From assembly GCA_050249955.1 (NCBI GenBank), contig JBFWPN010000007.1, positions 124,001 to 188,000 of the forward strand: a stretch of DNA of 64,000 bases, given 5' to 3'. Under the pieces are notes generated by a model. The model was not told where the DNA came from. It made no database searches and saw only the letters and a program-made list of their open reading frames with translations. Position 1 is the first letter of the stretch. Every line of letters starts with the position of its first letter. This document shows positions 27,033 through 35,622 of the stretch, piece by piece. Made by a program: the position numbers and the translations under genes. Source of the stretch: CAVVIG01 sp050249955. GTDB lineage: Bacteria; Acidobacteriota; Vicinamibacteria; Vicinamibacterales; CAVVIG01.

Positions 27033-28208
27033 TTGGACGGCACCGGAGCCGTGCACGAGACCGACCCGTCCACGCGCGGCGCAACCGTGGCGCTCTGGAT
27101 TCTCGCGGTCATTGCCTCGCTGTTCTTCCTCCGGCAGGCCGCGGACCTGCTCATCCCGATCGTGCTGGCGGTGCTCCTCAGCTACGTGCTCGAACCAGCC
27201 GTGGCCTGGCTCGAGCGTCATCGCACACCACGGACCGCCGGCGCGAGCGTGGTGATGCTCGTCATCCTCGTCCTTGCCGGATGGGGCGGATACAGCCTGC
27301 GTGACGAGGTGGACCAGGCGGTCGCCGCCCTGCCGGACACGGCCCGACGCGCACGGGCGATGGTGTTCAACCGCGCAGGCGACGGACCGGCCGCGAGCCT
27401 GCAGCGCGCGGCCGACGAACTGCGTGGCGTCCCGCCGCGCACGCAGCCTGGACCCGGGGAGCAGCAGGCCGGGACCGCAACCCGGGAGCGCCGCGGTCAG
27501 GCAGCGGCCGCACCGGAGGCATCCACCCCGGCCGCGCCCTCCCGGTCATCGTCCATCCCCCAGGCACTGGCCGGTGCGGTGCAGCAGGGCGTCAGCTCCG
27601 TCCTGGCGCTGATGGGACAGCTGACGGTCATCTTCTTCCTGGCTTTCTTCCTCCTGACGTCGGGCGGCCACACACGTGCCCGCGTCATCGAGGTGTCGGG
27701 CCCGGAGGACGCGGGCCGCCGGACGGCGGCGCGAATCATCGACGACATCAACGCCCAGGTGCAGCGCTTCCTCGTCGTCCGGCTGATCACGTCCGCGGTG
27801 GTGGCCACGCTCACCTGGGCCGTGCTCGCCTGGATGGGTGTCCAGCACGCGGCGCTGTGGGGGATCCTCGCGGGGGTGTTCAATTCCATCCCGTACTTCG
27901 GTCCCGTCATCGTCTCGGGAGGGCTGCTCGTCGTCGGGCTGGCGCAGGGGGGCGGAATCTCGCAGGCCGTCCAGATGGCCGGGGCAGCGCTGGTGATCAC
28001 GTCGCTCGAGGGATGGCTCCTGACGCCGCCGTTGCTGGGAAAAGCAGAGCGCATGAGCGTGCTGGCCGTGTTCCTGGGACTCCTCCTGTGGACCTGGCTC
28101 TGGGGCGCGTGGGGCACCATTCTCGCCGTGCCCATGCTGGTGATCGTGAAGTCCGTGGCGGACCACGTGCCACGGTTGAGGGCCATCGGGCGGCTGATGG
28201 CACCCTGA
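27033..28208 (+). CDS. AI-2E/PerM-family membrane transporter
   Basis: 391 residues from TTG at 27033 (GTG at 27051 is an alternative). Typical features: N-terminal helices with FLRQAADLLIPIVLAVLLSYVLEPAV, and a C-terminal bundle with VQRFLVVRLITSAVVATLTWAVLAWMGVQHAALWGILAGVFNSIPYFGPVI and PPLLGKAERMSVLAVFLGLLLW. E. coli TqsA of this family exports autoinducer-2; most members have unknown substrates. The central soluble stretch (about 125-180) is unusually rich in Pro, Ala, Gln and Arg. Transcribed alone. Confidence 0.9.
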   Translation: MDGTGAVHETDPSTRGATVALWILAVIASLFFLRQAADLLIPIVLAVLLSYVLEPAVAWLERHRTPRTAGASVVMLVILVLAGWGGYSLRDEVDQAVAALPDTARRARAMVFNRAGDGPAASLQRAADELRGVPPRTQPGPGEQQAGTATRERRGQAAAAPEASTPAAPSRSSSIPQALAGAVQQGVSSVLALMGQLTVIFFLAFFLLTSGGHTRARVIEVSGPEDAGRRTAARIIDDINAQVQRFLVVRLITSAVVATLTWAVLAWMGVQHAALWGILAGVFNSIPYFGPVIVSGGLLVVGLAQGGGISQAVQMAGAALVITSLEGWLLTPPLLGKAERMSVLAVFLGLLLWTWLWGAWGTILAVPMLVIVKSVADHVPRLRAIGRLMAP

Positions 28209-28371
28209 TGTGCGCGGCACGTCTCCCGGACCTGCACCGCGCGGCACAGACGATCGGCGGGAACACCAGCGCATCGGGCCTCGCTGTAATGATTTGCGAA
28301 CGGGCGTCACTCACGTCGCGGAGGTGGCCATCGCCTTGTCGCTCGATGTACTGGCGCAACCGTCGACGCCG

Positions 28372-28377
28372 TACAAT
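28372..28377 (+). promoter_or_regulatory. TACAAT -10-like element at the sigma-factor gene
   Basis: It lies exactly 6 nt before the GTG start at 28384, so a transcript initiated from it would begin at the start codon and be leaderless. No Shine-Dalgarno sequence precedes the GTG, which is consistent. No good -35 is seen. Confidence 0.35.
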
Positions 28378-28383
28378 TCACGC

Positions 28384-28968
28384 GTGTCTTCCGACACTGC
28401 CGTGCTCGTCTCCCGGCTGCGCGCGCGCGACGCCGAGGCCCTGTCCGCGGTCGTCGAGCAGCACGCGCGACGCCTGTATCGCGCGTCGCGCGCCATGGGG
28501 TTCTCGCAGCCCGAAGCCGACGACCTGACGCAGGATGTCTTCGTGACGTTCCTCGACACGATCGATCGCTTCGAAGGGCGGTCGACCGTGAGTACCTGGC
28601 TGTTCGGCATCCTGCACCACAAGGTGCAGGAACGGCGGCGCACGGTGATGCGCGACCAGAGGTCGGACCCGCTCGACGAGGCCTTCGAGGCCTGCTTCGA
28701 CCTGCATGGTTCGTGGACCCTGCCCCCGGTGCCTGCCGATCGCCTGGCGGCCTCGAGCCAGGTGTCGTCCGCGCTCGCCGAGTGCCTGGACGGACTCTCC
28801 GATCAGCAGCGCGCCGTGTTCCACTACCGGGAAGTGGAGGGCCTGTCGGCCGCCGAGGTCGGCCTGCTCATCGGCTGCACGGCGAACAACGTGGGGGTGC
28901 TGTTCCACCGGGCACGCACCCAGTTGCGCGGATGCCTCGACGGGAAGGGTTGGGGAGGACGTCGATGA
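28384..28968 (+). CDS. ECF-type RNA polymerase sigma factor
   Basis: 194 residues from GTG at 28384. Region 2: LVSRLRARDAEALSAVVEQHARRLYRASRAMGFSQPEADDLTQDVFVTFLDTIDRF, then STVSTWLFGILHHKVQERRR. Region 4: ALAECLDGLSDQQRAVFHYREVEGLSAAEVGLLIGCTANNVGVLFHRARTQLR. The linker is relatively long. Its stop codon overlaps the start of the zinc-finger protein gene (ATGA). Targets are unknown; the SelD-N-terminus-like flavoprotein gene is convergent with this pair. Confidence 0.9.
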   Translation: MSSDTAVLVSRLRARDAEALSAVVEQHARRLYRASRAMGFSQPEADDLTQDVFVTFLDTIDRFEGRSTVSTWLFGILHHKVQERRRTVMRDQRSDPLDEAFEACFDLHGSWTLPPVPADRLAASSQVSSALAECLDGLSDQQRAVFHYREVEGLSAAEVGLLIGCTANNVGVLFHRARTQLRGCLDGKGWGGRR

Positions 28969-29195
28969 AGACCTGCAGGGACGTGTCGCATCAGCTCTCG
29001 ACCGGTGACCTCGGGCAGGCGCCCCTCCTCGAGCGCGCGGCGGTGTGGCTGCACCTGGCCATGTGCCGGCATTGCCGCACGTTCAGCCGCCAGTTGCGGG
29101 CCATCGGGCGCTCAGCCCGTCGCCGTGCCTCCATCGCCGATGCCGAACCGCCCGCCTCGTTCGAACGCGACATCGTCGACCGGCTACGTCGCTGA
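28965..29195 (+). CDS. Short zinc-finger anti-sigma-like protein
   Basis: 76 residues. MKTCRDVSHQLSTGDLG begins a zf-HC2-like fold, and HLAMCRHCRTF supplies His-x3-CxxC (about residues 31-38). The rest is basic and ends in DIVDRLRR. No membrane segment is present. Overlap with the sigma gene by 4 nt makes it the probable cognate anti-sigma factor. Confidence 0.78.
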   Translation: MKTCRDVSHQLSTGDLGQAPLLERAAVWLHLAMCRHCRTFSRQLRAIGRSARRRASIADAEPPASFERDIVDRLRR

Positions 29196-29233
29196 CCGCC
29201 GCCCCTCGACCACTGTGGTGCGCGTGCGACACG

Positions 29234-30361
29234 TCACGGTGCCTGGAATGACGCGATGAACCTCGTGTCGATGGCGTCCTTGAGCCAACGGCACCAGCGC
29301 CCCTCGAATGACACCCCGCGCCATTCCCCCACCGCACGACCGTTGCCGGCATTCAGCAGCTTGAGGAATGAGGGCTGGGGCACGAACGGGCGCAGGGGCT
29401 GTCCGTCGAGCGCGCGTCTGAGGTTGTCCAGCAGCACGGGTCCCTGCCTCACCGCGTACACCCCGGCCCTGGGCACATCCCGCCCGACGATGGTCCCGGC
29501 GTCGCCAACAGCGAATACGTGAGGACTGCCGAGGCTCTGCAGCGTCTCGGTCGTCGCGATGAACCCGGCGCGATCGGTGGGAAGGCCAAGAAGGCGACCG
29601 ACCGGCGTCGGCGAGGCGCCAGTGGCCCAGATGACGAGGTCGGCCGCCGCCGTGTCGCCCGTGTCCATCTTCAGCCGACCGTCCTGAACCGCGATGACCC
29701 GTCCAGACACCCTGTGCACACCGGCCTGATCCAGCAGTGCGATCGCCCGGCGCGCGAGCCCCCTTCCGCCATCCGCCAGGAGTGGGCCGTCCGAGACGAG
29801 TGAGTACGACGTGTCGGCCCCGGTCGACCGGGCCACGAACGCGGGGAGGCACAGGGCAATCTCCACCCCGGCGGCGCCTCCACCAACCGTCGCAATGCGG
29901 AGTACGCCATGGTCTGGCGGCTGCAACGCCGCGTGTAGCCTGGAGAGGAACGTCTGCATGGGCTTGACGGCAACCACCGCGGCATCGGGGGCAACGTCGA
30001 CGCCGTGCGTCGTCGGCATGGATCCCACGCCGACCGACAGCAGATCGAATGCGATGCGGCGGCCATTGCTCATCACCACGTGCCGATCCGGCCACGACAG
30101 CGCGGAGACCTGCCCGATCACCAGGTCGGCCCCGGCCCGCTGGCACAGGGGCGCAAGCGGTACCTCCATCGCCGAAGGGGGATAGTCGCCGGCCAGCACG
30201 CCCGGCAGCATGCCGGAGTAGGTGGCGATCGGGTAGTCGGAGATGCAGGTCAGGGTGGCGTCGGACCTGCCCTGCGCGCGCCAGCGCTTCAGCACATGCA
30301 GGTGTGTGTGCCCGGCGCCCAGCAGGACGACCGATCGCTGGCGGGCCCCGTGCGCGACCAT
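29234..30361 (-). CDS. FAD/NAD(P)-binding oxidoreductase of the SelD N-terminus-like family
   Basis: 375 residues from ATG at 30361, 5 nt after the MerA-like gene; a start further upstream would overlap that gene by about 90 nt. FAD-binding GAGHTHLHVLKRW at residues 12-24, NAD(P)-binding VGGGAAGVEIALCLPA, and the late FAD motif HVFAVGDAGTI are visible; no redox CxxC is present. GAGHTH and the closing KLLNAGNGRAVGEWRG match the pyridine nucleotide-disulfide oxidoreductase-like domain often fused to the N-terminus of selenophosphate synthase (SelD). Here it is free-standing and no SelD domain is in the window. Last gene of a three-gene operon with TVP38 and a MerA-like flavoprotein. Confidence 0.85.
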   Translation of the reverse strand: MVAHGARQRSVVLLGAGHTHLHVLKRWRAQGRSDATLTCISDYPIATYSGMLPGVLAGDYPPSAMEVPLAPLCQRAGADLVIGQVSALSWPDRHVVMSNGRRIAFDLLSVGVGSMPTTHGVDVAPDAAVVAVKPMQTFLSRLHAALQPPDHGVLRIATVGGGAAGVEIALCLPAFVARSTGADTSYSLVSDGPLLADGGRGLARRAIALLDQAGVHRVSGRVIAVQDGRLKMDTGDTAAADLVIWATGASPTPVGRLLGLPTDRAGFIATTETLQSLGSPHVFAVGDAGTIVGRDVPRAGVYAVRQGPVLLDNLRRALDGQPLRPFVPQPSFLKLLNAGNGRAVGEWRGVSFEGRWCRWLKDAIDTRFIASFQAP

Positions 30362-30366
30362 GGGCT

Positions 30367-31887
30367 TCAGCGATGCCAGCGGAGCCAGGCGTCGAACACC
30401 CGCCGCACCGTGGGCGTCAGCCGCTCGCGGTTCCAGGCATCGCCGAGCTTCTTCCACGCTTCACTCTGCGTCGGGTACGGATGGATGGCCTGAGCCAGCG
30501 TTCCAAGCCGCAGACCTGCCGTCATCGCCAGGCTCATCTCCGCGATCATCTCGCCTGCATGCGACGCCACCATCGTCGCTCCGAGGATACGCCCGCGTGC
30601 GTCCGCGTGCACGCGGGCGAATCCATCGGTCTGCCCGTCCAGCACCGCCCGATCGTTGTCCGCGAGAGACACAGTGAACGTCCGCACGTCGGCCCGCTTC
30701 GCGGCGTCCTCCGCGGCGAGACCCACGTGGGCCACCTCGGGATCGGTGTAGGTCGCCCACGGGATCACGAGCGAACTGGCGGTCTTCCGGCCCACGAAGA
30801 GCGCATTCTGCAGCGCGACCCGCGCCAGGGCGTCGGCAGCGTGCGTGAACTTGTACGGCGAGGCGATGTCGCCGACCGCCCAGACCCGTGGGTTGCTCGT
30901 GCGCAGGCGATCGTCGACGGTGATGCCCGAGCCGCCCGAACGGATGCCGGCCCGCTCCAGGTCGAGCCCTTCCAGGTTCGGCGTCCGGCCGGCGGCCACC
31001 AGTACGGCATCGCACTCGAGGGTGCGCGTCCGTCCCTGCTGCTCGAGGGTGAGCGTGCGCACGGTGGCCCCGGGTCCGTGGTCCACGCGCGTCACGCGGG
31101 CGTCGAGGACCGACGTGATCCCCTCGCGCGAGAAGGCGTCGGACACGACCCGCGAGGCGTCCGGATCCTCGCGCGGCAGCAGGCGGGCGGCGTCGCCGAT
31201 GACCGTCACCTCGGCCCCGAAACGCCGGAACGCCTGGGCCAGTTCGCACCCGATCGGTCCGGCACCAATCACCACCAGCCGGTGCGGCAGTTCGGTGAGC
31301 GAGAACACTGTCTCGTTCGTCAGGTATCCCGACTCGGCAAGGCCGGGAATTGGTGGGAGAGCCGCACGGGCCCCGGTGGCCACGATCGCCCGCGAGAAGT
31401 CCAGTCGCCGACCGTCGACATCAATCGCGTCGGTCGACACGAAGCGTCCCTGCCCCAGGAACACGTCGATGCCGAGGCTGGTGAGGCGCGCCACGGAATC
31501 GTGGCGCGCGAGATCGGCGCGAAGGCGGCGCAGCCGCGCCATGGCGGCCGGAAAGTCGGGGCGCACCGACACGGAGTCGGCGCCGAACGCGGACGCGGCC
31601 CGTGCATCGGCCACTGCCCTGGCGGCCCGGATGAGCGCCTTGGAGGGCACGCACCCGTAGTTGAGGCAGTCGCCACCCATGGCGTGCCGTTCCACGATCG
31701 CGACCCTGGCACCAAGGCCCGCCGCCCCCACGGCGGAGACAAGGCCGGCCGTACCGGCGCCTATGACGACGAGGTTGTACCGCCCTGAGGGGGCCGGGTT
31801 CGTCCAGCCGTCGGGCCGTACTCGACCGACCAGGTCGCGGTTGAACGGGTCGTCTGGCTGCAGGAGCGGGAAGCGTGGCGAGGGCAT
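30367..31887 (-). CDS. Mercuric-reductase-like pyridine nucleotide-disulfide oxidoreductase
   Basis: 506 residues. FAD motif VVIGAGTAGLVSA (about 40-52), redox disulfide GGDCLNYGCVPSK (about 71-83), NAD(P) motif VVIGAGPIGCELAQAF, AVGDIA, and dimer-interface catalytic His in HPYPTQSE (about 466-473). It lacks the N-terminal heavy-metal domain and the C-terminal vicinal cysteine pair of true MerA, so mercury reduction is unlikely. This branch is typically encoded next to, or fused to, TVP38/TMEM64 membrane proteins; here the TVP38 gene's TGA shares one base with this ATG (TGATG). The electron acceptor is unknown. Confidence 0.88.
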   Translation of the reverse strand: MPSPRFPLLQPDDPFNRDLVGRVRPDGWTNPAPSGRYNLVVIGAGTAGLVSAVGAAGLGARVAIVERHAMGGDCLNYGCVPSKALIRAARAVADARAASAFGADSVSVRPDFPAAMARLRRLRADLARHDSVARLTSLGIDVFLGQGRFVSTDAIDVDGRRLDFSRAIVATGARAALPPIPGLAESGYLTNETVFSLTELPHRLVVIGAGPIGCELAQAFRRFGAEVTVIGDAARLLPREDPDASRVVSDAFSREGITSVLDARVTRVDHGPGATVRTLTLEQQGRTRTLECDAVLVAAGRTPNLEGLDLERAGIRSGGSGITVDDRLRTSNPRVWAVGDIASPYKFTHAADALARVALQNALFVGRKTASSLVIPWATYTDPEVAHVGLAAEDAAKRADVRTFTVSLADNDRAVLDGQTDGFARVHADARGRILGATMVASHAGEMIAEMSLAMTAGLRLGTLAQAIHPYPTQSEAWKKLGDAWNRERLTPTVRRVFDAWLRWHR

Positions 31888-32648
31888 CAGTGGGGTCCTT
31901 CGATGTCGGGTGCGGTGGCCGGCGGCCGCGCGAGTTCGTCGGCCAGCGCCCGGCGCGCGACCCGGGCAATGACGACGCTGGCCGCGGCGGTGGCCAGAAC
32001 GCCGACCACCGTGAGGATCAGGCGCGCCGACGACTCGCGGGCAGGCCCGTCGGCCAGGGCCAGGTCACGCACCAGCGATCCGATGTAGACGTACAGCGCC
32101 GTGCCCGGGAACATGCCGATGGCCGAACCGAGCACGTAGTCGCGGAGGCGCACACGGGTCAGCCCCAACGCATAGTTCAGGACATTGAACGGCAGCAGTG
32201 GCGACAGCCGCAGCAGCAGGACAATCTTCAGGCCGTGCTCACCGATGGCCGCGTCCACGGCACGGAAGCGGGGGTCCGTGGCCGTGCGCCTGGCAATCCA
32301 GCCCCGCGCCACCGTCCTCCCCAGCAGGAACGACACCGTGGCAGCCACCACACTGACTGGCGAGACGATGGCCGTGCCGAGTACCGGTCCGTAGGCGAAG
32401 CCTCCGCCGGCTGTCAGCACGGCGCCGGGCAGCATGAGCACAGCGGCGAGGATGTAGGCCGCGGCGTACACGAGGGCGCCCAGGAGCCCGGCACCCTTCA
32501 CCCAGTCGACCAGGGCTCCTACCCACTCGCCGAGGGGCCACACCAGCGCACCTTCGATCGCCAGCGAGGCGACCGCCACGATGCCACCGGCTGCCATCCA
32601 CCGGCGCACGTGCCCGTTACCTCTGCCACTGCCCTGCCGCATGCCCAC
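31887..32648 (-). CDS. TVP38/TMEM64 (VTT/SNARE-associated) membrane protein
   Basis: 253 residues, about six hydrophobic segments. Family signatures: AAVLMLPGAVLTAGGGFAYGPVLGTAIVSPVSVVAATVSFLLGRTVAR and LLLRLSPLLPFNVLNYALGLTRVRLRDYVLGSAIGMFPGTALYVYIGS. Relatives are E. coli YdjX and YdjZ and the DedA superfamily; some DedA/VTT proteins move lipids across membranes. It is first in an operon with two flavoproteins and divergent from a ynjB-type operon. In E. coli, ydjX/ydjZ lie in one locus with ynjABCDEF, so the association is conserved. Confidence 0.9.
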   Translation of the reverse strand: MGMRQGSGRGNGHVRRWMAAGGIVAVASLAIEGALVWPLGEWVGALVDWVKGAGLLGALVYAAAYILAAVLMLPGAVLTAGGGFAYGPVLGTAIVSPVSVVAATVSFLLGRTVARGWIARRTATDPRFRAVDAAIGEHGLKIVLLLRLSPLLPFNVLNYALGLTRVRLRDYVLGSAIGMFPGTALYVYIGSLVRDLALADGPARESSARLILTVVGVLATAAASVVIARVARRALADELARPPATAPDIEGPH

Positions 32649-32670
32649 GTGAGTGTTCGCTCACCGGACA

Positions 32671-32712
32671 TTCTTACAGGCGCGGGCCGGCGGACCGAAC
32701 CCGCTGTAAGAA
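32671..32712. promoter_or_regulatory. Perfect inverted repeat between the divergent TVP38 and ynjB operons
   Basis: TTCTTACAG (32671-32679) and CTGTAAGAA (32704-32712) are exact complements around a 24-nt GC-rich centre, placed symmetrically in the 90-nt gap. One regulator could control both operons. The CTGTAAG half-site also occurs in tandem at 19518-19535. Confidence 0.55.
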
Positions 32713-32738
32713 CGCCCGGTTCTGCGACACTAACTGGC

Positions 32739-34007
32739 GTGCTGGTGAATCACGGGGCAGGCCTGCGCCTGCGGGGTTTCAGCTGGATATTGGCGCTCGC
32801 CCTGGCCGGACTGGCCAGTGCGTGCGGCCGGTCGGCCCCTGCTCCACCGACCTCGGTCGCCAGTCTTGCCGCGGGCCCCTGGGACACCGTGCTCGAACGG
32901 GCGCGGGGAACGAGCGTGACGTGGCGCATGTGGCGGGGCGACCCGGCCATCAATGCGTACATCGATTCCTGGGTGGCGCCGCGGATGCGGGCGCAGTTCG
33001 GCGTCGAGGTCCACGCGGTCGATGGGCAGGGGGCCGACCTGGTCAACACCCTCGTGACCGAACGCGAGGCGCTGGCCGGCAGGCCGGGCACCACCAGCCT
33101 GGCCTGGGTCAACGGTGAGACCTTCGCCCAATTGCGGCAGGAGCAGCTGCTCGGCGGCCCATGGACCGCCAGCCTCCCCAATGCGGCGCTCGTCGACGCC
33201 GCGTCGCCCATCATCAGCCGCGACTTCGAGCAGGACCCGACCGGGTTCGAGTCGCCCTGGGGGATGGTGCAGTTCGCACTCATCTACGACCCGCAGCGAA
33301 CCCCCGACCCGCCGACCTCGGTTGCCGCCCTGGGCGAGTGGATCCGGACGCATCCCGGCCGGTTCACCCACGACCAGGGCTTCACCGGGATGACCTTCCT
33401 CAAGAGTGTCATGTACGCGCGCGGCGGCGGTGTCGAGGCCTTCCAGCACGGATTCGAGGAAGCCCGCTATCGGCGGGGCCGGGATCAGCTCTTCGACTGG
33501 TTGACCTCGGTGCGACCACACCTGTGGCGGAACGGCCGCACGTATCCGCCCGACGTGGCGGCCATGCATCGCCTGTTCGCGAATGGTGAAATCGACTTCT
33601 CGATGTCGAACAACCAGAACGAAGTGGTCACCAAGGTGCGCCAGGGCGTGCTGCCGCCGACCGCCAAAGCCCTCCTGCTCGAGGAGGGCACGATCGCGAA
33701 CGCGCACTATCTCGGCATTCCGTTCAACGCCCCGAATCCCGCGGGGGCGCTGGTGCTCGCGAACTTCCTGCTGTCGCCGGAAGCCCAGCTCGAGAAGCAG
33801 CGCGGCGATGTCTGGGGCGACGGCACGGTGCTGAAGGTCCCGGCGCTGCCGGAACCGTGGCCGGCGCGCTTCGCCGAGGTCGTTCGCGACGCCGCCGCAC
33901 TGCCGCCCGATCTGCTGGCCGCGCATGCCAGGCCCGAGGTCGATCCGCGCTACCACACGCGGCTGCTGGACGACTGGCGACAGCTGATGCGCGGCGACGC
34001 CCGATGA
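32739..34007 (+). CDS. ynjB: YnjB-type ABC transporter substrate-binding lipoprotein
   Basis: 422 residues from GTG at 32739 (GTG at 32745 is an alternative; neither has a clear ribosome site). The signal LRLRGFSWILALALAGLASAC gives a lipobox Cys. The mature protein matches E. coli YnjB closely in order of motifs: VTWRMWRGDPAINAYIDSW, DLVNTLVTER, TTSLAWVNGETFAQLR, GPWTASLPN, FESPWGMVQFALIYD, DVAAMHRLFANGEIDFSMSNNQNEV. The YnjBCD ligand is not established experimentally. It overlaps the permease gene by 4 nt (ATGA). A related binding fold serves thiamine, iron or polyamine importers. Confidence 0.88.
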   Translation: MLVNHGAGLRLRGFSWILALALAGLASACGRSAPAPPTSVASLAAGPWDTVLERARGTSVTWRMWRGDPAINAYIDSWVAPRMRAQFGVEVHAVDGQGADLVNTLVTEREALAGRPGTTSLAWVNGETFAQLRQEQLLGGPWTASLPNAALVDAASPIISRDFEQDPTGFESPWGMVQFALIYDPQRTPDPPTSVAALGEWIRTHPGRFTHDQGFTGMTFLKSVMYARGGGVEAFQHGFEEARYRRGRDQLFDWLTSVRPHLWRNGRTYPPDVAAMHRLFANGEIDFSMSNNQNEVVTKVRQGVLPPTAKALLLEEGTIANAHYLGIPFNAPNPAGALVLANFLLSPEAQLEKQRGDVWGDGTVLKVPALPEPWPARFAEVVRDAAALPPDLLAAHARPEVDPRYHTRLLDDWRQLMRGDAR

Positions 34008-34843
34008 CACGCCGCGACCTGGCCTCGAGTGCCGCGGTGCTGCTGATCGCCTCGCCCATCGTGGTCGGCTCGCTGTACGCCGCGCTCGCCGCGGTGGGGC
34101 TGCTCGGCGTCGGTGCCTCCGGCCTGACCGGAGCGCATGTCGCCGCCGTGCTCGGCTCGCCGACCACCTGGCGCGGCATTGCGTGGACGCTCACCACTGC
34201 CGCGCTCGCTACCACCGCGGCAGCCGCCGCGGCCTTCATGGTGGCCGTGCGCGTCCACCACAGCCGCGTGGGACGCCTGCTGGCCGTCGTACCGATGGCG
34301 GTGCCGCACGTCGCGGCCGCGCTGGCAGCGCTCCTCCTCTTCGCACAGAGCGGATGGCTCTCGCGCATGGCGCACGCCGCCGGGCTGACGTCGACTCCGG
34401 CGGACTTCCCGGTGCTGGTCTACGATCCGGCCGGTGTCTCGCTGATGGTCGCCTTCGCGTGGAAGGAATTTCCCTACCTGGCGCTCACCGCCATGGCGGT
34501 GCTCCAGGGCCGGAGCACCGAACTCGAGGAGGCGGCGCGGACGCTGGGCGCCACCGCTCGGCAGGCCTTCTGGCGGGTCACCTGGCCGCAGCTCTGGCGC
34601 GGATCCTCGCCCGCCGTGCTGGCCGCATTCGCGTTTCTCGTCGGTCAGTACGAGATGCCGGCCCTGCTCGCCCCGAGCACGCCGGTGGCGCTGCCGCTGC
34701 TCGTCTACGAGCGAAGTGTCGATCCCGACCTCGCACGCCGTGGCGAGGCGTACGTCCTGGCCCTGCTCGCCCTCGCATGCTGCGCCCTGCTGGTCGGTGC
34801 CCACGGCGTCTGGCGACACCGCATCAGCGGAGACACGCGGTGA
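34004..34843 (+). CDS. ABC transporter permease, first YnjC-like half
   Basis: 279 residues, six membrane helices expected. The cytoplasmic EAA loop is LEEAARTLGATARQAFWRVTWPQLW (about 170-194). In E. coli YnjC is a single protein with two permease domains; here the halves are two genes overlapping by a GTGA. Both halves have their own EAA loop and intact ends, so this is a natural heterodimer rather than a broken gene. Confidence 0.87.
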   Translation: MTRRDLASSAAVLLIASPIVVGSLYAALAAVGLLGVGASGLTGAHVAAVLGSPTTWRGIAWTLTTAALATTAAAAAAFMVAVRVHHSRVGRLLAVVPMAVPHVAAALAALLLFAQSGWLSRMAHAAGLTSTPADFPVLVYDPAGVSLMVAFAWKEFPYLALTAMAVLQGRSTELEEAARTLGATARQAFWRVTWPQLWRGSSPAVLAAFAFLVGQYEMPALLAPSTPVALPLLVYERSVDPDLARRGEAYVLALLALACCALLVGAHGVWRHRISGDTR

Positions 34844-35622
34844 GGCGTGCCACGCACCGCTGGGTGCTGCTCGGACTCGTCGCCTGGGTGCTGGCGCCCA
34901 TCCTCGTGCTCGCCCTTCGTGCCGCAGCCCCGGCCTGGCGGTATCCACAGCTCCTTCCCGAGGTCTTCGCCCCGGTCACGCTGCTCGAGGTGCTGGCCAC
35001 CGATCGGGTCCGCAGTGCGGCCATCACGAGTCTCTGGCTCGCCCTCGCGGCCGGGGCGGCCGGCTCGGTGCTCGGATTCCTGATCGCCCGCACGGTGACG
35101 CGGGCCAGCCCGCGCCTCCAGCAGGTCACCTGGGCAGTCGCGTTGTTCCTGGTGGTGGCCCCGCCGCTCGCCGTGGGTGTCGGCCTGCAGGTTGCGCTGC
35201 TCGCCCTCGGACTGGGTGGCACGGCGCCCGGTGTGCTGCTGGCCCACCTCGTCCCGGCCACGGGATACCTGACGCTCTTCGCCGCCGGCATCCTCGGCAC
35301 CCTCGATCCCGGTGTGGAAGACGAGGCGCGCACGCTGGGCGCGTCGCCGCGCCAGGTCTGGTTCCGGGTCCTGCTCCCGCAGCTCCGTCCGCGGCTGGCC
35401 GAGAGCATCCTCCTCGGTGCCCTGGTCTCCTGGGGACAGCTCGCCATCACGCTCCTCGTCGGTGGCGGCATGGTCCGGACGCTGCCGGTCGAGGTGCTCT
35501 CGCTGGTGCGCTCGGGTAACGATCAGGCCGGGGCGCTGGCGGCCCTCGTGCTGAGCGTGCCCCCCCTGCTCGGCCTGGGGCTGCTCGTCCGGGGAACCCG
35601 GCGGACGGGAGCCGTCGTATGA
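34840..35622 (+). CDS. ABC transporter permease, second YnjC-like half
   Basis: 260 residues starting at GTG 34840, which overlaps the previous stop codon. Helix-rich, with EAA loop VEDEARTLGASPRQVWFRVLLPQLRPRL (about 155-182). It ends 4 nt inside the ATPase gene (ATGA). Together with the preceding permease it would form the membrane channel of the YnjB/YnjD importer. Confidence 0.87.
   Translation: MRRATHRWVLLGLVAWVLAPILVLALRAAAPAWRYPQLLPEVFAPVTLLEVLATDRVRSAAITSLWLALAAGAAGSVLGFLIARTVTRASPRLQQVTWAVALFLVVAPPLAVGVGLQVALLALGLGGTAPGVLLAHLVPATGYLTLFAAGILGTLDPGVEDEARTLGASPRQVWFRVLLPQLRPRLAESILLGALVSWGQLAITLLVGGGMVRTLPVEVLSLVRSGNDQAGALAALVLSVPPLLGLGLLVRGTRRTGAVV

Noticed and set aside
30367..31887. 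Mercury-resistance operon (merA)
   Set aside because: No heavy-metal N-terminal domain, no C-terminal Cys pair, no merR/merT/merP; neighbours are TVP38 and a second flavoprotein.
34004..35622. Frameshifted single ynjC gene
   Set aside because: Two complete permeases, each with its own EAA loop, joined by a normal GTGA overlap.
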